64,000 nt of DNA from Adenophora triphylla var. japonica (GCA_022495995.1 JAFEMH010002594.1:186001-250000); one strand, 5' to 3'; positions 51,939 to 64,000 are shown, numbered from the stretch's first letter. The notes: a model not told the origin generated them from the sequence alone. Made by a program: numbers and translations.

Positions 51939-54582
51939 ATGGAGTCATATTCAGAGACTGCTTTCAAAGTGCTTAACCAAGATTTCGTCAAACTGGATCG
52001 GTTTGATGGAACCAACTTCAATCGCTGGAAGGACAAGATGATGTTCGTATTGACAACGCTGAAGATCGCTTATGTTCTTGACCCTAATTTGCCAAACATT
52101 TCAGAACCAACGGACAAAGACAATGATGAAGTCAAGGCGGCAAGGAAGAAAAGAAAGGAAGATGAAGTGCTCTGTAGAGGGCATATACTCAACACATTGT
52201 CAGATCGTTTATACGATCTATTTGTTTCGGTGGCGTCTCCAAGAGAAATATGGCAGAATTTCGAATTCAAGTACAACAATGAAAAACAAGGCACATATAA
52301 TTTTTTAATAATGAAGTACTTTGAATTTGCTATGAATGATAAATTTTCAATAATTGATCAAGTTGATGATCTTCAAGTTATCGTCTCCAAACTGAAAGAT
52401 TTGAAAGTGGAAATTTCTGAATCATTGCAAGTAGGGGCGATTATTGCTAAATTGCCTTCTAGTTGGAATGATTACAGAAAGAAGTTATTGCATCGAACTG
52501 AATATTTTTCTCTAGAACAGATTCAAAAGCATGTTAGGATTGAAGAGGAATCTCGAAATATGCATAAAAAACATGCTTTTGAATCTACTTCTAAAGTAAA
52601 CCTTGTGGATGGTGGGAACTTTCACAATCAAAATAGGGGAGGAAACAAACGCAAACAACCAGAACCAAACACTAACAATTCTGGGCAAAGTTACAATGAC
52701 AAGAAGAAAGGGAAGAAGTGCTATTTTTGTCAAAAGATTGGCCACTTCAAGCGTTATTGCAGGCTGCGCAAAAGACAGAGGACAGAAAATAGCAATGCTG
52801 CAAATCTGGTGGAAAATAATGTCTCTGCCATTGTGGCAATGATAACAGATTTGCACATTGGCATGATTACTGAAGTGCATATGACTGCTGTAGCAAAATT
52901 GCCAGACTGGTGGATCGATTCCGGAGCCACTATTCATGTTTGCCATGATAAATCTCAATTCAAAAACTATGAAGAGATTAAGGATGGATAGAAAGTGCTT
53001 ATGGGGAACAATGATACCGCAGAAGTTCTTGGCAAGGGGAATGTTACTATGCAGTTTACTTCTGGAAAGACTTTGATGCTGCAAAACGTCCTTCATGTCC
53101 CTGACATACGGAAGAATCTTGTGTCTGCTAGTATGTTGAACAAGAAAGGCCTGAAAATTGTAATAGAATCTGATAAGATTGTGTTGTCTAAGAATGGGGT
53201 GTTTGTGGGTAAAGGATATGCTTGTGACGGGATGTTCAAACTAAGTATTAATAAGAATAAAGATGTTTCTACTTATATCGTTGAGTCTTCTTTATCTTTA
53301 TGGCATAATAGACTTGCACATGTGAATTATCGCTCTTTAAGATATATGTCAAAACATGGCCTTATTTCTTGTCACAATGATATAAATACAAATGATAATT
53401 AAGTGTGAAGTATGTATACAAGCAAAAATAACAAAGAAACCTTTTCCTTCTGTTGTTAGAAATTCTGAAATGCTAGAATTAATTCATTCGGATATATGTG
53501 AATTAATTGGCATGCTTACTAGAGGAGGAAATAGATATTTCATTACTTTCATTGAGGATTGTTCTAGATTTACTTATGTTTATTTAATGAAATCAAAAGA
53601 TCAAGCTTTTGAAAAATTTATGTGTTATAAGTCTCTTATTGAAAATCAGAAGGAAAAGAAAATTAAGGAATTAAGAAGTGATAGGGGAGGTGAATACTTT
53701 CCCTCTGAGTTTGACATATTCTGTGAAGAAAATGGTATAGAGCATAAACGTACTGCACCTTATACCCCACAACAGAATGGTGTGGCTGAAAGGAAAAACA
53801 GAACATTGGTCGACATGACCAATGCTATGTTGATAAATGCAAATTTGCCAAATAATTTATGGGGTGAAGCATTACTTACTGCTTGTCATATTAATAATAA
53901 GATTCCTTCAAAGAAATTAAAGGTATCTCCATTTGAATTATGGAAAGGAAGAGCGCCAAACCTAAGTTATCTTAGAGTTTGGGGATGTATTGCATTTTAT
54001 AGAGTCCCAGATCCTAAACGGACTAAGTTAGGACCTAGAGCTCTAAAGAGTGTATTTGTTGGATATGTTGAAAACTCTAAAGCATATAGATTGCTGGATT
54101 TAGATTCTAATGTAATAATAGAATCTAGGGATGTTGAATTTATTGAAATTAAATTCATCAATGACTCCAATAAAGATACCAATAATGAACAAATACAAAG
54201 TAATAATAATACATCTTCTAGTACAAAGAGAAAGGTGTCTGAAACCTCAAGTGAACCAAGACGAAGTCTAAGAGCTAGAAAGGATAAGAACTTAGATCCA
54301 GATTTTATATCATCTCAGTCAATTATTTTTTGTAGTGTGGATCAAAACCTATAGGATGTAAATGGGTATTTAGGAAGAAATACAACACAGATGGATCTAT
54401 TCAAACCTTTAAAGCAAGGTTGGTTGCTAAAGGTTTTCGACAAAGGAAGGAATCGACTATTTTGATACTTATGCACCTGTAGCAAGAATAACTTCCATTA
54501 GGGTGCTATTAGCTTTAGCTTCAATTTATAAGCTATATGTACATCAAATGGATGTCAAGTCAGCATTTTTAAATGGTAATAA
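51939..54582 (+). pseudogene. Ty1/copia gag-pol, broken and truncated in RT
   Basis: Gag starts at ATG 51939 (MESYSETAFKVL) with KLDRFDGTNFNRWKDKM. The zinc knuckle is CYFCQKIGHFKRYC, and the protease has WWIDSGATIHVC. A TAG follows at 52989-52991. The pre-integrase zinc finger (LWHNRLAH ... CEVCIQAK) is crossed by a frameshift near 53390-53402. The integrase core has HSDICELIG, LRSDRGGEY and PQQNGVAERKNRT. After the stop at 54352-54354 the RT begins abruptly at KPIGCKWVFRKK, so the linker and RT start are deleted. A further frameshift occurs near 54440, and the sequence ends at MDVKSAFLNG. Most of RT, RNase H and the 3' LTR are missing. Confidence 0.93.
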
Positions 54583-54773
54583 TTTTTATTAATTTACTAC
54601 CTTATGATTGAACCTTCAAATGTAAGATCAGATTGTGTGTAAGTTCATGGTAAATGCAATTCTTATTATTGTTACTTTCAAGAGATTTCTGAACCTTCTC
54701 TTTAGTTAATCTATGTTTTGGGAGCATATAGCATGACATTGATACCTTGAGATATTATTGTTTGGCTCTCATT

Positions 54774-54880
54774 CTCTCCTTCCTCCCTCCTTCTTTGATT
54801 GAAAATTTTGGAAGTTTAATTATTTTAACCCAACAATTTTGGAAATGGGACGATCTTTTCTGGACAATAAAAAATGGCAA
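54774..54880 (+). repeat. Direct repeat upstream of the RPA-like gene, copy 1
   Basis: CTCCTTCCTCCCTCCTTCTT to ACAATAAAAAATGGCAA recurs at 58864-58972. In this copy the repeat ends with the ATG (54874) of the RPA-like gene. Confidence 0.85.
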
Positions 54881-57494
54881 AGGTGAAACTTATGTAAGTA
54901 CAGTTTGAGCTATAAAAGCGCATTCATTTCGTTTTTTGAATATTTACCTAACATATTATTTTCATTTATTTAAATGAAATCACAGATTATGTCGACAAGT
55001 CGATTGATTGGTATAAATCAATTGATAAGAATGCTAGGTTTTGTAACATTAACGTTCGCATTTTACGTAAATGGGAGCAAATAAACCGTACGAAAAAACG
55101 TCAGATGAGATGATATTAGTTGATGAAGAGGTAATAATTTTTATTAATTTACTTTCTTATCTTGCATAATTTTTATTCAGCCTTCTATTTATTTAAGTTG
55201 ATCTTCATATTGAATCTTTAATACTATTTTTTATTTTGTTTAGGGTTCTAAAATTCAGGCTACCATCCCGAACAACTTGCCATCTAATTTGAAGATTAAG
55301 TTTGAAATTGGGAAAATTCTAAATATCGAAAAATTTGGGGTTGAAGAAAATATTCAATCAACTCAAAAGGCAAAAATTAATCACAAATGGAAACTAACTA
55401 TGAGTTTGAGGACTAAGGTAGAAGATGTCGATACGTCTGTCCAAATTTCAGAAAATAGTTTCATGTTCACACCTTTTTAATCAATTTGGTGTTTAAATGA
55501 AGAGTTCATAGTGGGTGAGAACTATGCCTCATATATCATTTTCTTTCTTTTGATAATAAATGAATTATATTTATTTTCTTTTAATTGAATTATTATATTT
55601 ACTAACATGACATTGTTATTTGCTAGATGTCATTGGTGATGTTATTTTACCTTTACCAGATTTTAAAGTTGTGCAGAAACTGAATGCTAAAACACTGAAA
55701 GTGCAACTTATTGATAACGAGTATGTGATATAAAAATATCATCGATTATACTTATTTATAGATACTATAATTTGAATACTTATTTATTTAGTATTTATTA
55801 TATAATTATGTTCTATTATTTTGACAGCGGAGGAGTTGTCTTGCGTTTTGTGGGAATCATATGGAGTTGAACTTAAAGCGTTTATTGAGAATAAGGGTGA
55901 AGATACGGAACACCCTGTTATAATTATTTTACAGTTTGGAATGTTGTCGAGATTCCAAGATATTTTTATCATATATTTATTTAGATTGTTATTACTTTCT
56001 GATTAAAGCTTAGTTACATACTAGATACGTTCAAATATTTATACAGGAAAGACACGTGTCCAGACAATGAAACATGCCTCCAAATTGCATATAAATCCAT
56101 CATTTCCTGAAGTGACAGAGTTTCGTAGCAAGTAAGTTAAGATTAAACTCTAATAATAACAATCTATGAATTTGTTACATATATTTTTTCTTTTCATGTA
56201 TATTTTTCATATATCTTTTTTATTTTACAGGCATATTATCAAATTTTCATCCAACAGTTGTTCTTTGACTACTAACACTAATGAGAGTAGTCATATCAAT
56301 GGTGGTGATATGTGGTTGAACACCAGAGAATTCAAATCAATTAGTGATTTGCTCACATGTAACGAGGTATATTATAAAGTTTCGGAATTAAATCTTTTAG
56401 TAAATTATATTCATGTAAATATTCTTACTATAATTATTCTTTTTTATTAGGTTGGTGTATATACCGTGTTGGCAACCATATTCGATGTGGATTCACATGC
56501 AAAATGGTACTATGATGGGTGTAGCAACGCGAAGCTAAAGGATTCGATAGGAACTCAAAGATGTGCTCTAAATGCAAAACATCTTATAGCAGCGTTATCC
56601 AAAGGTAATGGAGGAAGTTGATTAATTTTTATATGGATACATCTCAAGAATATATACAATGTCTCATTTTTTGCATACTAATTGGGCATTATTTCTGCTT
56701 TCTAGGTTCAAAATCAGAGTTTGCGTCATTGATAAAGATCAATATGAGACTCACTTTATCCTATTCGATGGTATAGCATCATCTACTTTGCTAGGGATGT
56801 CGGCTGTTTCAATTCTTAAAGATGTCTCAGATGTGGTTAATTTATTTTGTTATTTTTTATCATCATATATTTTAATACTATATAATATTTGTAAAAAATA
56901 TAAATTTGTAATGTTCTGTAGGATCAACTGCCTGAATGTTTTGAGAATTTGTTTGAAAGAGAATTTTTATTCAGAATAGATGTTGATCAAAGAATGTTAG
57001 AAACTGCTCACGAGAAGTGAACTTTCACTGTAAAACATGTGACGGAGGATACTAATATCATTGCGCAGTTTTTATCTCTCATAAATATTGATGTAAGTAC
57101 AACCTACAACGAATTATTTACATATATAAAATGATATACATGTTCAAGTTGAATTGATTTAAACTCCAGGAGGTGGCTTCCATTCATGGAGATGAAGATG
57201 TGACCATCTTGAACTGTAATACTGAGGTAAAATTTAAGCAGCATTACATATCTAATCCTTATTACAATCTTCATTATTGTTTAAAGACAACATTTTATTT
57301 AACTATAACGTTTTACTTTTAAAATTTTTTAGGACAAGCTCCTGGAATCTATGGGGGAAAACTCTGAACTATCCTTATTAGATGACCAGACTCCAAAGAA
57401 ACGTTCGCACGTTACTATTTCCAATGATGAGGAGCAACAATTGTTTGTTACAAAAGCTATCAAACAAATCAAGCAAGAGAAACTAGATGAGTAG
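54874..57494 (+). pseudogene. Helitron-associated RPA70-like (OB-fold) gene in many exons
   Basis: The proposed first exon is ATG 54874 to the GTAAGT donor near 54893. Later exons read INVRILRKWEQ, then MILVDEE joined across an intron (GTAATA...TTTAG at 55131 to about 55243) to GSKIQATIPNNLPSNLK. Next come DVIGDVILPLPDFKVVQK, EELSCVLWESYGVELKAFIE, TRVQTMKHASKLHINPSFPE, HIIKFSSNSC, VGVYTVLATIFDVDSHAKWYY, a zinc-region relic, FKIRVCVIDKDQYETHFILFD, DQLPECFENLFER and a lysine-rich end (PKKRSH), stop TAG 57492-57494. Order and motifs match RPA large-subunit DNA-binding domains A, B and C as encoded by plant Helitrons. A frameshift in the first OB exon (near 55085), a stop near 57017 and the loss of most zinc cysteines suggest decay. 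Confidence 0.8.
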
Positions 57495-57839
57495 TAAAGA
57501 GTTACATATTGGGAGTTTATTTTTAGACATTTAATTCTCCATTTTACATTAGTACTCTTTTCAAACTTTGCAATTTCTTTTCCAGATCAAATTATTGTAT
57601 GCTGGTGATTTTATTGGGTATTTTGTCATTGTGAAACGTATTAAAAGTATTGTTGGGATTATATTTTAGAATATTTGATTAGAAATAAATCTTTCGAATA
57701 TTTGATCAGAAAGAGAATTACCAAATTCTCTGCGGTGTATTATCTATGATTTTTTTTTCAAACTAGACGAAGATAGTCACATGAAGAGTCACATGAATAT
57801 TTTAGAATATTTGATCAGAAATAAATCTTTCGAATATTT
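57495..57839. other. RPA gene 3' flank with a 42-bp direct repeat
   Basis: ATTTTAGAATATTTGATYAG through TCTTTCGAATATTTG occurs near 57663-57705 and again at 57798-57840, directly before the 202-bp tandem array. No gene seen. Confidence 0.7.
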
Positions 57840-58440
57840 GTGCAGACAGCAAAGCCCGCCTTGGCCCAAACTGCAATAACTCCGTGCCCAAACACTATTT
57901 TTGCGAACCGATTTTTTTGTTAGAAAATAGACTCACAGATCTTTCCAACCATGTACTCAACAACTTCTAGATCCTTTTGAGTCGATACAGTTTATTCATC
58001 CAAGTTGGCTCAAATTCCAGCACTGCATATTTTAAAGTGTTGTGCAGTCAGCAAAGCGCGCCTTGACCAAAACTGCAATAACTCCGTGCCCAAACACTAT
58101 TTTTACGAACCAATTTTTTTGTTAGAAAATAGACTCACAGATATTTCCAACCATGTACTCCACCCCTTCTAGATCCTTTTGAGTTGATATAGTTTATTAT
58201 GCAAAGTTCACTCAAATTCCAGCACTGCATATTTTGAAGTGTTATGCAGTCAGCAATGCGCGTCTTGACCAAAACTGCAATAACTCCGTGCCAAACACTA
58301 TTTTTGTGAACCGATTTTTTTGTTAGAAAATAGACTCACAAATCTTTCCAACCATTTACTCCACCCCTTCTAGATCCTTTCGAGTCGATATAGTTTATTC
58401 AGCCAAGTTGACTCATATTCCAGCACTGCATATTCTGAAA
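57840..58440. repeat. 202-bp tandem repeat, three copies
   Basis: Copies start near 57840, 58042 and 58244, each with RTGCAGNCAGCAA, ACTGCAATAACTCCGTGCC, GTTAGAAAATAGACTCACA and ending CCAGCACTGCATATT. They are roughly 90 percent alike by eye. They lie between the RPA-like gene and the helicase gene. Confidence 0.92.
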
Positions 58441-59059
58441 TCAGCTTCTATGATCAAATTTTCTTGATCTTTTTGCAACATAATATATTGGGAATAAGAT
58501 GTAAATTTACCATGCCATACTCCGGTATCACCAAGTTTCTAACTTCAACTCCATGACATAATCAACGGTTCTCCTTGTGTAAATGCATCTTATTATGAAA
58601 GGTTTCATGCTTAGACGTCAAAGTGACTTTGTTATGAGTTTTTAAATAACACTACCGAAATCATTTACTTCTATCAAGGAAATCAAAAATTTACTTAGAT
58701 TTTTCAATTGTCAAAAGAAAATAACATTTTTATTTGCCAATATATCTAGCAAACTTGGATATTTGTCCTGATGAATGCGTTGATGATACTTGATATTTTT
58801 GTATTGACCACAATGTATATAGCATAATGTTTATACTTGAGATTGTGTACGTTAAACTCTCAGCCTCTCCTTCCTCCCTCCTTCTTTGATTGACAATTTT
58901 GAAAGTTTAATTATTTTAACCTAACAATTTTGAAAATGGGACGATCTTTTTTAACAATAAAAAATAGCAAGTACTCATCATATATTTTAGCTTTTTCGCC
59001 TTTTCATTTTTGAACACAATACTAATACTCACATTACCTATATCATTACCTGCTTTCAG
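58441..59059. other. Spacer with the second copy of the RPA-upstream repeat
   Basis: Contains the direct repeat copy 2 (58864-58972) and an intron-like end TGCTTTCAG at 59051-59059 leading into helicase sequence. No other gene seen. Confidence 0.6.
58864..58972 (+). repeat. Direct repeat upstream of the helicase gene, copy 2
   Basis: Matches 54774-54880 except for scattered changes. The ATG of copy 1 is ATA here (58964-58966), so it no longer opens an RPA exon. Confidence 0.83.
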
Positions 59060-61308
59060 GTGATATCTACTATATGAGTTTGATGTTAAATCATATTGCT
59101 GGTGCTACATGTCATGATGATTTGAAAACTGTAGACACCATTATGCACCCTGATTACAAAGCAGCATGTTATGCTCTAGGATTGTTAGATGATGATAAAG
59201 AATATGTTGATGGAATCAAAGAAGCAAGTGAATGGAGGTCCCCAGATTACATAAGAAGACTATTAGCGATGCTACTACTGTCTAATAGTATGTCGAGGCC
59301 ACAAGACGTATGGAATAAAATTTGGCAATTTCTCTCAGATAATATCATCTACAAGCATCAAAAGAATTTTAACAATCTCGATAAATCTTTTATAATGTTT
59401 GATTTATTAACTTTATGATTTATCTTATAGTTTATTCGATGGTTCATGGTTCATGTTTCATGTTTCATATATTATTATTTTTTTAGCTAAATTTTGGTTA
59501 TCATTTTTATGAGCATTTACTTCTTAATTTGAATATACTGCTTATATACAGGTCTAACACTCAGTGACGAGCAAGTTAAAAATTTTGCATTGGAAGAAAT
59601 TGATAAGTTACTTGCAGCGAATTGTAGCAGTCTCCATAATTTTAAGGATATGCCTAAACCTATCATTTCTATCATTTGTGATGCGGAAAATATGCTAATA
59701 TTAGATGAAATTCCATATGATGTAGATGAGATGAAGGCTGAATACTCTAGATTATATGCATGTTTGACCGAAGATCAAAAAATGGTTTATGATAAGATTA
59801 TGACTACAGTTGATAATGGCAATGGTGGTGTGTTCTTTTTGTATGGGTATGGAGGTACGGCAAAGACTTTCATATGGAAGACATTGTGCTCGGCCTTAAG
59901 AAGTAGGAAGGATATAGTTCTTTCGGTGGCTTCTAGCGGTATAGCTTCTTTGCTTCTTCCAAGGGGCAGAACTGCTCACTCTAGATTCGGTATACCCATC
60001 CAGGTCCATAAAAGCTCAACTTGCAGCAAGATCAAGCCAGATTCTGAAGTGTGTGGTCTTCTAAAGAAAACAAAGCTAATAATTTGGGATGAGGCTCCAA
60101 TGACCCACAAGCACTACTTTGAGGCTCTTGATAGGAGTTTGAGGGACATTATGCGTACTTCTGACGGTCGATGCTCTGATAAGCCCTTCGGTAGATTAGT
60201 TGTTGTGTTAGGAGGTGATTTCAGGCAAATATTGCCGGTTGTTCCTAAAGGAAGCCGCCATGATATTTTGCATGCTACCATCAGTTCATCTAAACTTTGG
60301 AATTCATGTGAATTCCTTAAATTGATAAAAAACATGAGGTTGCAGGTAATCTCATCTGCTATCAAAAATTATATATTTTATGTTTCCGTTTTTCATTTAG
60401 TTAAATGTTTTATAGTAACAATATTGTCTATACATAGGTTGGTTCATCTTCTTCAGATGTTTCAGAGATTAGGGATTTTGCTGAATGGATATTACAGGTC
60501 AGAGATGGAAATGTCGGTGAAGAAAATGACGGAGAAGCTGATATTAAGATACCGGATGATATTCTTATAAGAGATGCAGATGATCATATTGCAGCTATCG
60601 TTGAATATACATATCCTAACATATTAAAAAATATGTTTCTTGATGGATTATGTCATAGTAGAGCTGTTTTGGCACCAACGAATGAAATAGTAGATTGCAT
60701 AAATGATTATGTGATGTCATTGTTGCCCGGTGAAGAGGTGGAGTATATGAGTTCAGATAGCATAAGTAAGGAGGATTGAGATATTACATGACATGAGGAT
60801 GTTTTTTCAGTTGAGTTTCTAAATACGATTAAATGCTCGGGATTGCCAAATCACATCATCAAGCTTAAAGTTTGGTGTATGGTCATCTTTGCTGAATATT
60901 GATCAAGCTTCAGAATTATGCAATGGAACGAGAATGATTGTCACAAATCTTGGAAAGCACGTAGTTGAAGCAAAAATATTGTCGGGTAAAAATGTTGGAA
61001 TGAAGGTTTTTATTCCTAGAATGATCTTGAGCCCATCAGATTTGACAAAATTTCCCGTGAAGTTTCAACGGAGACAATTCCCTTTGGTCGTTTGCTTTGC
61101 TATGACTATAAATAAGAGTCAGGGGCAATCACTTTCACACGTTGGGCTCTACCTTTCCCGACCTGTATTTAGCCACGGTCAGTTGTATGTGGCAATATCA
61201 AGAGTCACCAGTAAAAAAGGTCTCAAAGTTCTCATTTGTGAAAAAGATGGTCAGACGCATGATACCACAACTAATGTGGTGTATAAAGAAATTTTCCACA
61301 AATTGTGA
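59060..61308 (+). pseudogene. Helitron Rep/helicase gene, helicase half only (Pif1-like)
   Basis: Exon 59060 to about 59390 encodes the segment before the motor (YKAACYALGLLDDDKEY ... LSDNIIYKHQK). Exon 59552-60345 holds Walker A GYGGTAKT, the SSGIASLLLPRGRTAHSRF motif, Walker B LIIWDEAPM, and VVVLGGDFRQILPVV. An intron 60346-60437 (GTAATC...CATAG) follows, then VGSSSSDVSEIRDFAEWIL and APTNEIVDCIND. Stops near 60778-60792 and a frame change near 60880 precede the C-terminal part with GTRMIVTNLG, INKSQGQSLSHVGLYL and YVAISRVTSKKGLKVLI, stop about 61306. The zinc finger and Rep nuclease domains are absent. Walker A has Ala where Gly is usual. Confidence 0.93.
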
Positions 61309-61486
61309 GGTAATTTTAATATATAAATATTAATAAGTTAATCATGTGATTTTGGAACGGAGTTTGTAAGTGATTATATTTATGTAGTTAACTTGACTAT
61401 TTGTAACTTCTACTGATGTAGTTAATGTCAAGTATTTGATTCAAAATTTCTACTGTGAAAGACTTGCTGCTACGCTACAAAGGTAA

Positions 61487-61487
<1 letters not shown>
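61309..61487. other. Helicase 3' flank, nothing recognised
   Basis: AT-rich DNA without a Helitron CTRR end that I can identify with confidence. Confidence 0.4.

Positions 61488-61573
<86 letters not shown>
61488..61573. repeat. (CT)n microsatellite
   Basis: An uninterrupted run of CT dinucleotides over about 86 bases. Confidence 0.97.
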
Positions 61574-61577
<4 letters not shown>

Positions 61578-64000
61578 CCCATGAGTTACAGTTTTACTGT
61601 AATTGCAAATAATCCACTTCACTTGACACTAAATTAATTATTTTGGTCTATTCCACTTCACTTGGCACAGTTTTTTTTTTTTTTTTATCAATTAGAGTAA
61701 TGAACAAGTCTTAATGAAAAATTTAATAGTCTCAAGTAAGTACAATATGTCATAGTAAGGGTTATGAAACTAAGGTAGCATTGTAAAATCTCTCACTCAT
61801 TATATATGTTTTTCTATTTCTTTAATTTTATTATTTTTTATGTTTGTTTTCCTGAAACTACCAGTTTTATTGTGCTACTGCTGATGAGTTAATTTAAGGA
61901 TTTTAAGTCTGGTGATTAAAAAGAATCTAGATGGCGGAAAGTTATGTTTTTAAGATTTTTAAAAAGAATCTGGGCACCAAATAGATGTTTATGTTCAATG
62001 CTCATTTTGTTTTTCTTTTTCATTTGGTTGCAGTTGTGAAAAAGATTGATAAAATATCAAATGAGACCAAATTCCATGACATGGGAATGCTTGAGTAAAG
62101 GGTTAGTTGCGGAGAATGTTCTTTAAATAATGTTGGACATGGTGACATACTCTTCTTCATGATGTGCATTGGAGAAGCAGATAAAATAAAGATATTTTTA
62201 ATTTTTGTATCTATCTAATAGAATTTAGATGAATTATTTATTTCTAGGATTATGTTATGAATTTCCCATGGTGACATACAGTCTTTAGTGTGTAGCTATG
62301 AGATGGTTGGGTATATATATTTCACTTATTATAATTTTTAAAACTATGTTGACTTGAGAAGAGTAAAAGTATTCTTTGAATTTTGTGAAAAATTGACATC
62401 TCCATGATGCTGTATTGCAGATAGTGTCTGCTCCTTGAAATGGAAAAAACTTCAGTTTATTGGAATTCAACCACCGCATTTTGTTGTTTGATCTCAAAAG
62501 TAAATCATTCAAGAATCCATATATTCATCCCTCTCAAGGCTATGTTGATCAACTTGATGCTAATACTTACATTAAGAGTTTAGTTTCACCCTTTATACAG
62601 GAAAGGTCACGAAAGACATGAATAGAGATGCGAAGGCAAGTCACAAAATTTGACTTTTATTTTTTTTCTTTTTTCGTTTACTTATTTTTTGTTTAAGTTT
62701 TAGACATTTTTTTACTTTGATGTAAGTTATTTTAGCTATATACAACATTAGGCTTTTGTATTTTGACAAAAGTTAGTATTCTTTTTAACATTCATTTTGA
62801 GACGGAAGGAGTATTACTTATTTCTTTATAGCCATTTTTACATATACTTCATCAAACTCATAATGCTTCAAGAGATCTATGTACCTTCTTCTCTGATAAT
62901 TTTTTGGAATTTATATCCTATTTAGACAGTTTTTTACCATGATGTAAGCTATTTTAGCTATATACATCATTAGGCTTTTGTGTTATTCAAGCACTAGAAG
63001 TTTCAGAGTAAATAAAGAGAATATTATGGCCTACCCCAGGCAATCCTTCCACCAGCATATCCAGTGTTTTTGCTGATTTCATGGCCTCCTAAAGAAGTGA
63101 ATATTATTAAGAAACTTAAGTACTATTGGGCAAAATAAGAAAAGCATATTCTGAAATACTCCTTCAGTTGCAAAAAGAAAATTTATGTGATTGCTTTCGA
63201 ATATGTTGATCGTCTAACTGAAACTATCATCACTAATTAGCAAAAATTCTCCCAAAACAACAATTAAATTTGAATCAAGGTAGACGAAAATGAAATTGAT
63301 TTTATCATGAAGAAGATGAAACCCACCCTTTCTAAGGTCATCGGGATCAACATGGACAACTAAATTCATGATCCTATTTAACATTTTTATTTTTTAGTGG
63401 ACTTATGAAATCACAAAATTTGATCTCAATTGTTTTACCAAAGAGATGGAACTTTTCATTGTTAAGTTGTAACTTGAGAACTAATTATACATTATGTTTA
63501 TGCATTTGAATGTGTACTTGATTTGCTAAACAATGTTACGCTCTCCTGGCAAATAAAGTTTATGCATACAATAATGGAAAATACTCCCTTCGTCCCACAA
63601 TGGATGTCCAAAAAAAAAAAATCAAATTTGCTCTTGATCAAGAGTAAATTTCAAAACTTTTTGGACATTCATTTCAAGTATGCTCTTGACTAAGAATAAT
63701 TTGATAATTGAATTGTTATCCTACTGTAAATTGTTTAATATTTGATTTATTTAATTAATGACTATATAATTGACAGACAAAATAGCCTACCAAACTATTG
63801 TTTGTTAAAGATAATTTTGTGAGCAAGTTTTTATAAATTTTATAAGCTCAAATCATTACGCAAGTTTGTGTAAATTATATCTTCTTCATCTCTTAAAAAA
63901 TCGGTGATCAATTGTACACACATTTTTATTTTTATAATAAAAATAGATTTCTGTGACTAAAATATGTTTGGCCATCCTAACACATATAGGCTAAATGGAG
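61574..64000. other. Intergenic AT-rich DNA with MITE ends and a duplicated segment
   Basis: A ~67-bp direct repeat (TTTAGACA..., GATGTAAGYTATTTTAGCTA, ACATTAGGCTTTTGT) occurs at about 62699-62765 and 62922-62988. Isolated Stowaway-type ends occur near 62801 (GAGACGGAAGGAGTA) and 63583 (TACTCCCTTCGTCCCACAA). Spliced gene structure could not be assembled, and short ORFs lack recognisable domains. Confidence 0.55.

Noticed and set aside
61455..61637. A 60-codon ORF of alternating Leu-Ser
   Set aside because: It is the (CT)n microsatellite translated.
61309..62700. A Helitron 3' end (hairpin followed by CTRR)
   Set aside because: Several CTAG-like words occur, but none had a convincing adjacent GC hairpin, so no border is called.

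Overview
This is nuclear DNA of a eudicot plant, dominated by transposable elements. The evidence is a gene with many small introns and canonical GT..AG borders, Tekay and Tat-type gypsy retrotransposons, Ty1/copia, Stowaway- and Tourist-like MITEs with TA or TAA duplications, hAT elements with 8-bp duplications, and a Helitron helicase with an RPA-like companion gene. Two host genes look real: a small plant protein of unknown function (30814-31248) and an 11-exon WD40 gene of the SWD2/WDR82 (S2L) family (32176-36895). Species cannot be named from the sequence.

Layout. 1-24316: a Tat/Retand-type gypsy element on the + strand, entered near the 3' end of its integrase. It carries a 25-bp minisatellite, an array of four covarying hairpins, a spliced antisense gene and a 3' LTR. 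A Tekay chromovirus (70-18343, minus strand, 5-bp TSD CGGGT) sits in its integrase. Inside that Tekay's upstream LTR sits a second, internally decayed Tekay-like element (7716-16660, TSD CACAC). 24317-27900: AT-rich intergenic DNA with a MITE, a 22-bp repeat field and a long AT microsatellite. 27899-30544: a four-level nest (Stowaway-like, then hAT-like, then a small LTR element with apparently identical LTRs, then a young Stowaway-like MITE). 30814-36895: the two host genes, with MITEs in an intron and in the 3' region of the second.

39606-44409: a hAT-type element (TSD GTAGTAAC) holding a second hAT element (39738-43458, TSD ACGGTTGG) with a broken BED-finger transposase and palindromic subterminal arrays. 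The outer element also carries a captured first exon of a host RPA1 (replication protein A large subunit) gene. 44542-51025: more hAT and Stowaway elements, a shortened relative of the palindromic hAT, a duplicated segment with an empty and a filled MITE site, and a Tourist-like element whose middle is a G-rich/C-rich inverted array.

51221-54598: a 3'-truncated Ty1/copia element. 54774-61308: Helitron remains, with an RPA70-like gene in many exons, a three-copy 202-bp tandem repeat, and the helicase half of a Rep/helicase gene. 61309-64000: AT-rich DNA with MITE ends and no convincing gene.

The most unusual items are the covarying tandem hairpins and antisense gene of the Tat element, the RPA1 exon captured by a hAT element beside a Helitron RPA gene, the subterminal palindrome arrays, the G/C-rich inverted array in a Tourist element, and two internal empty-site/filled-site pairs that prove recent MITE movement.
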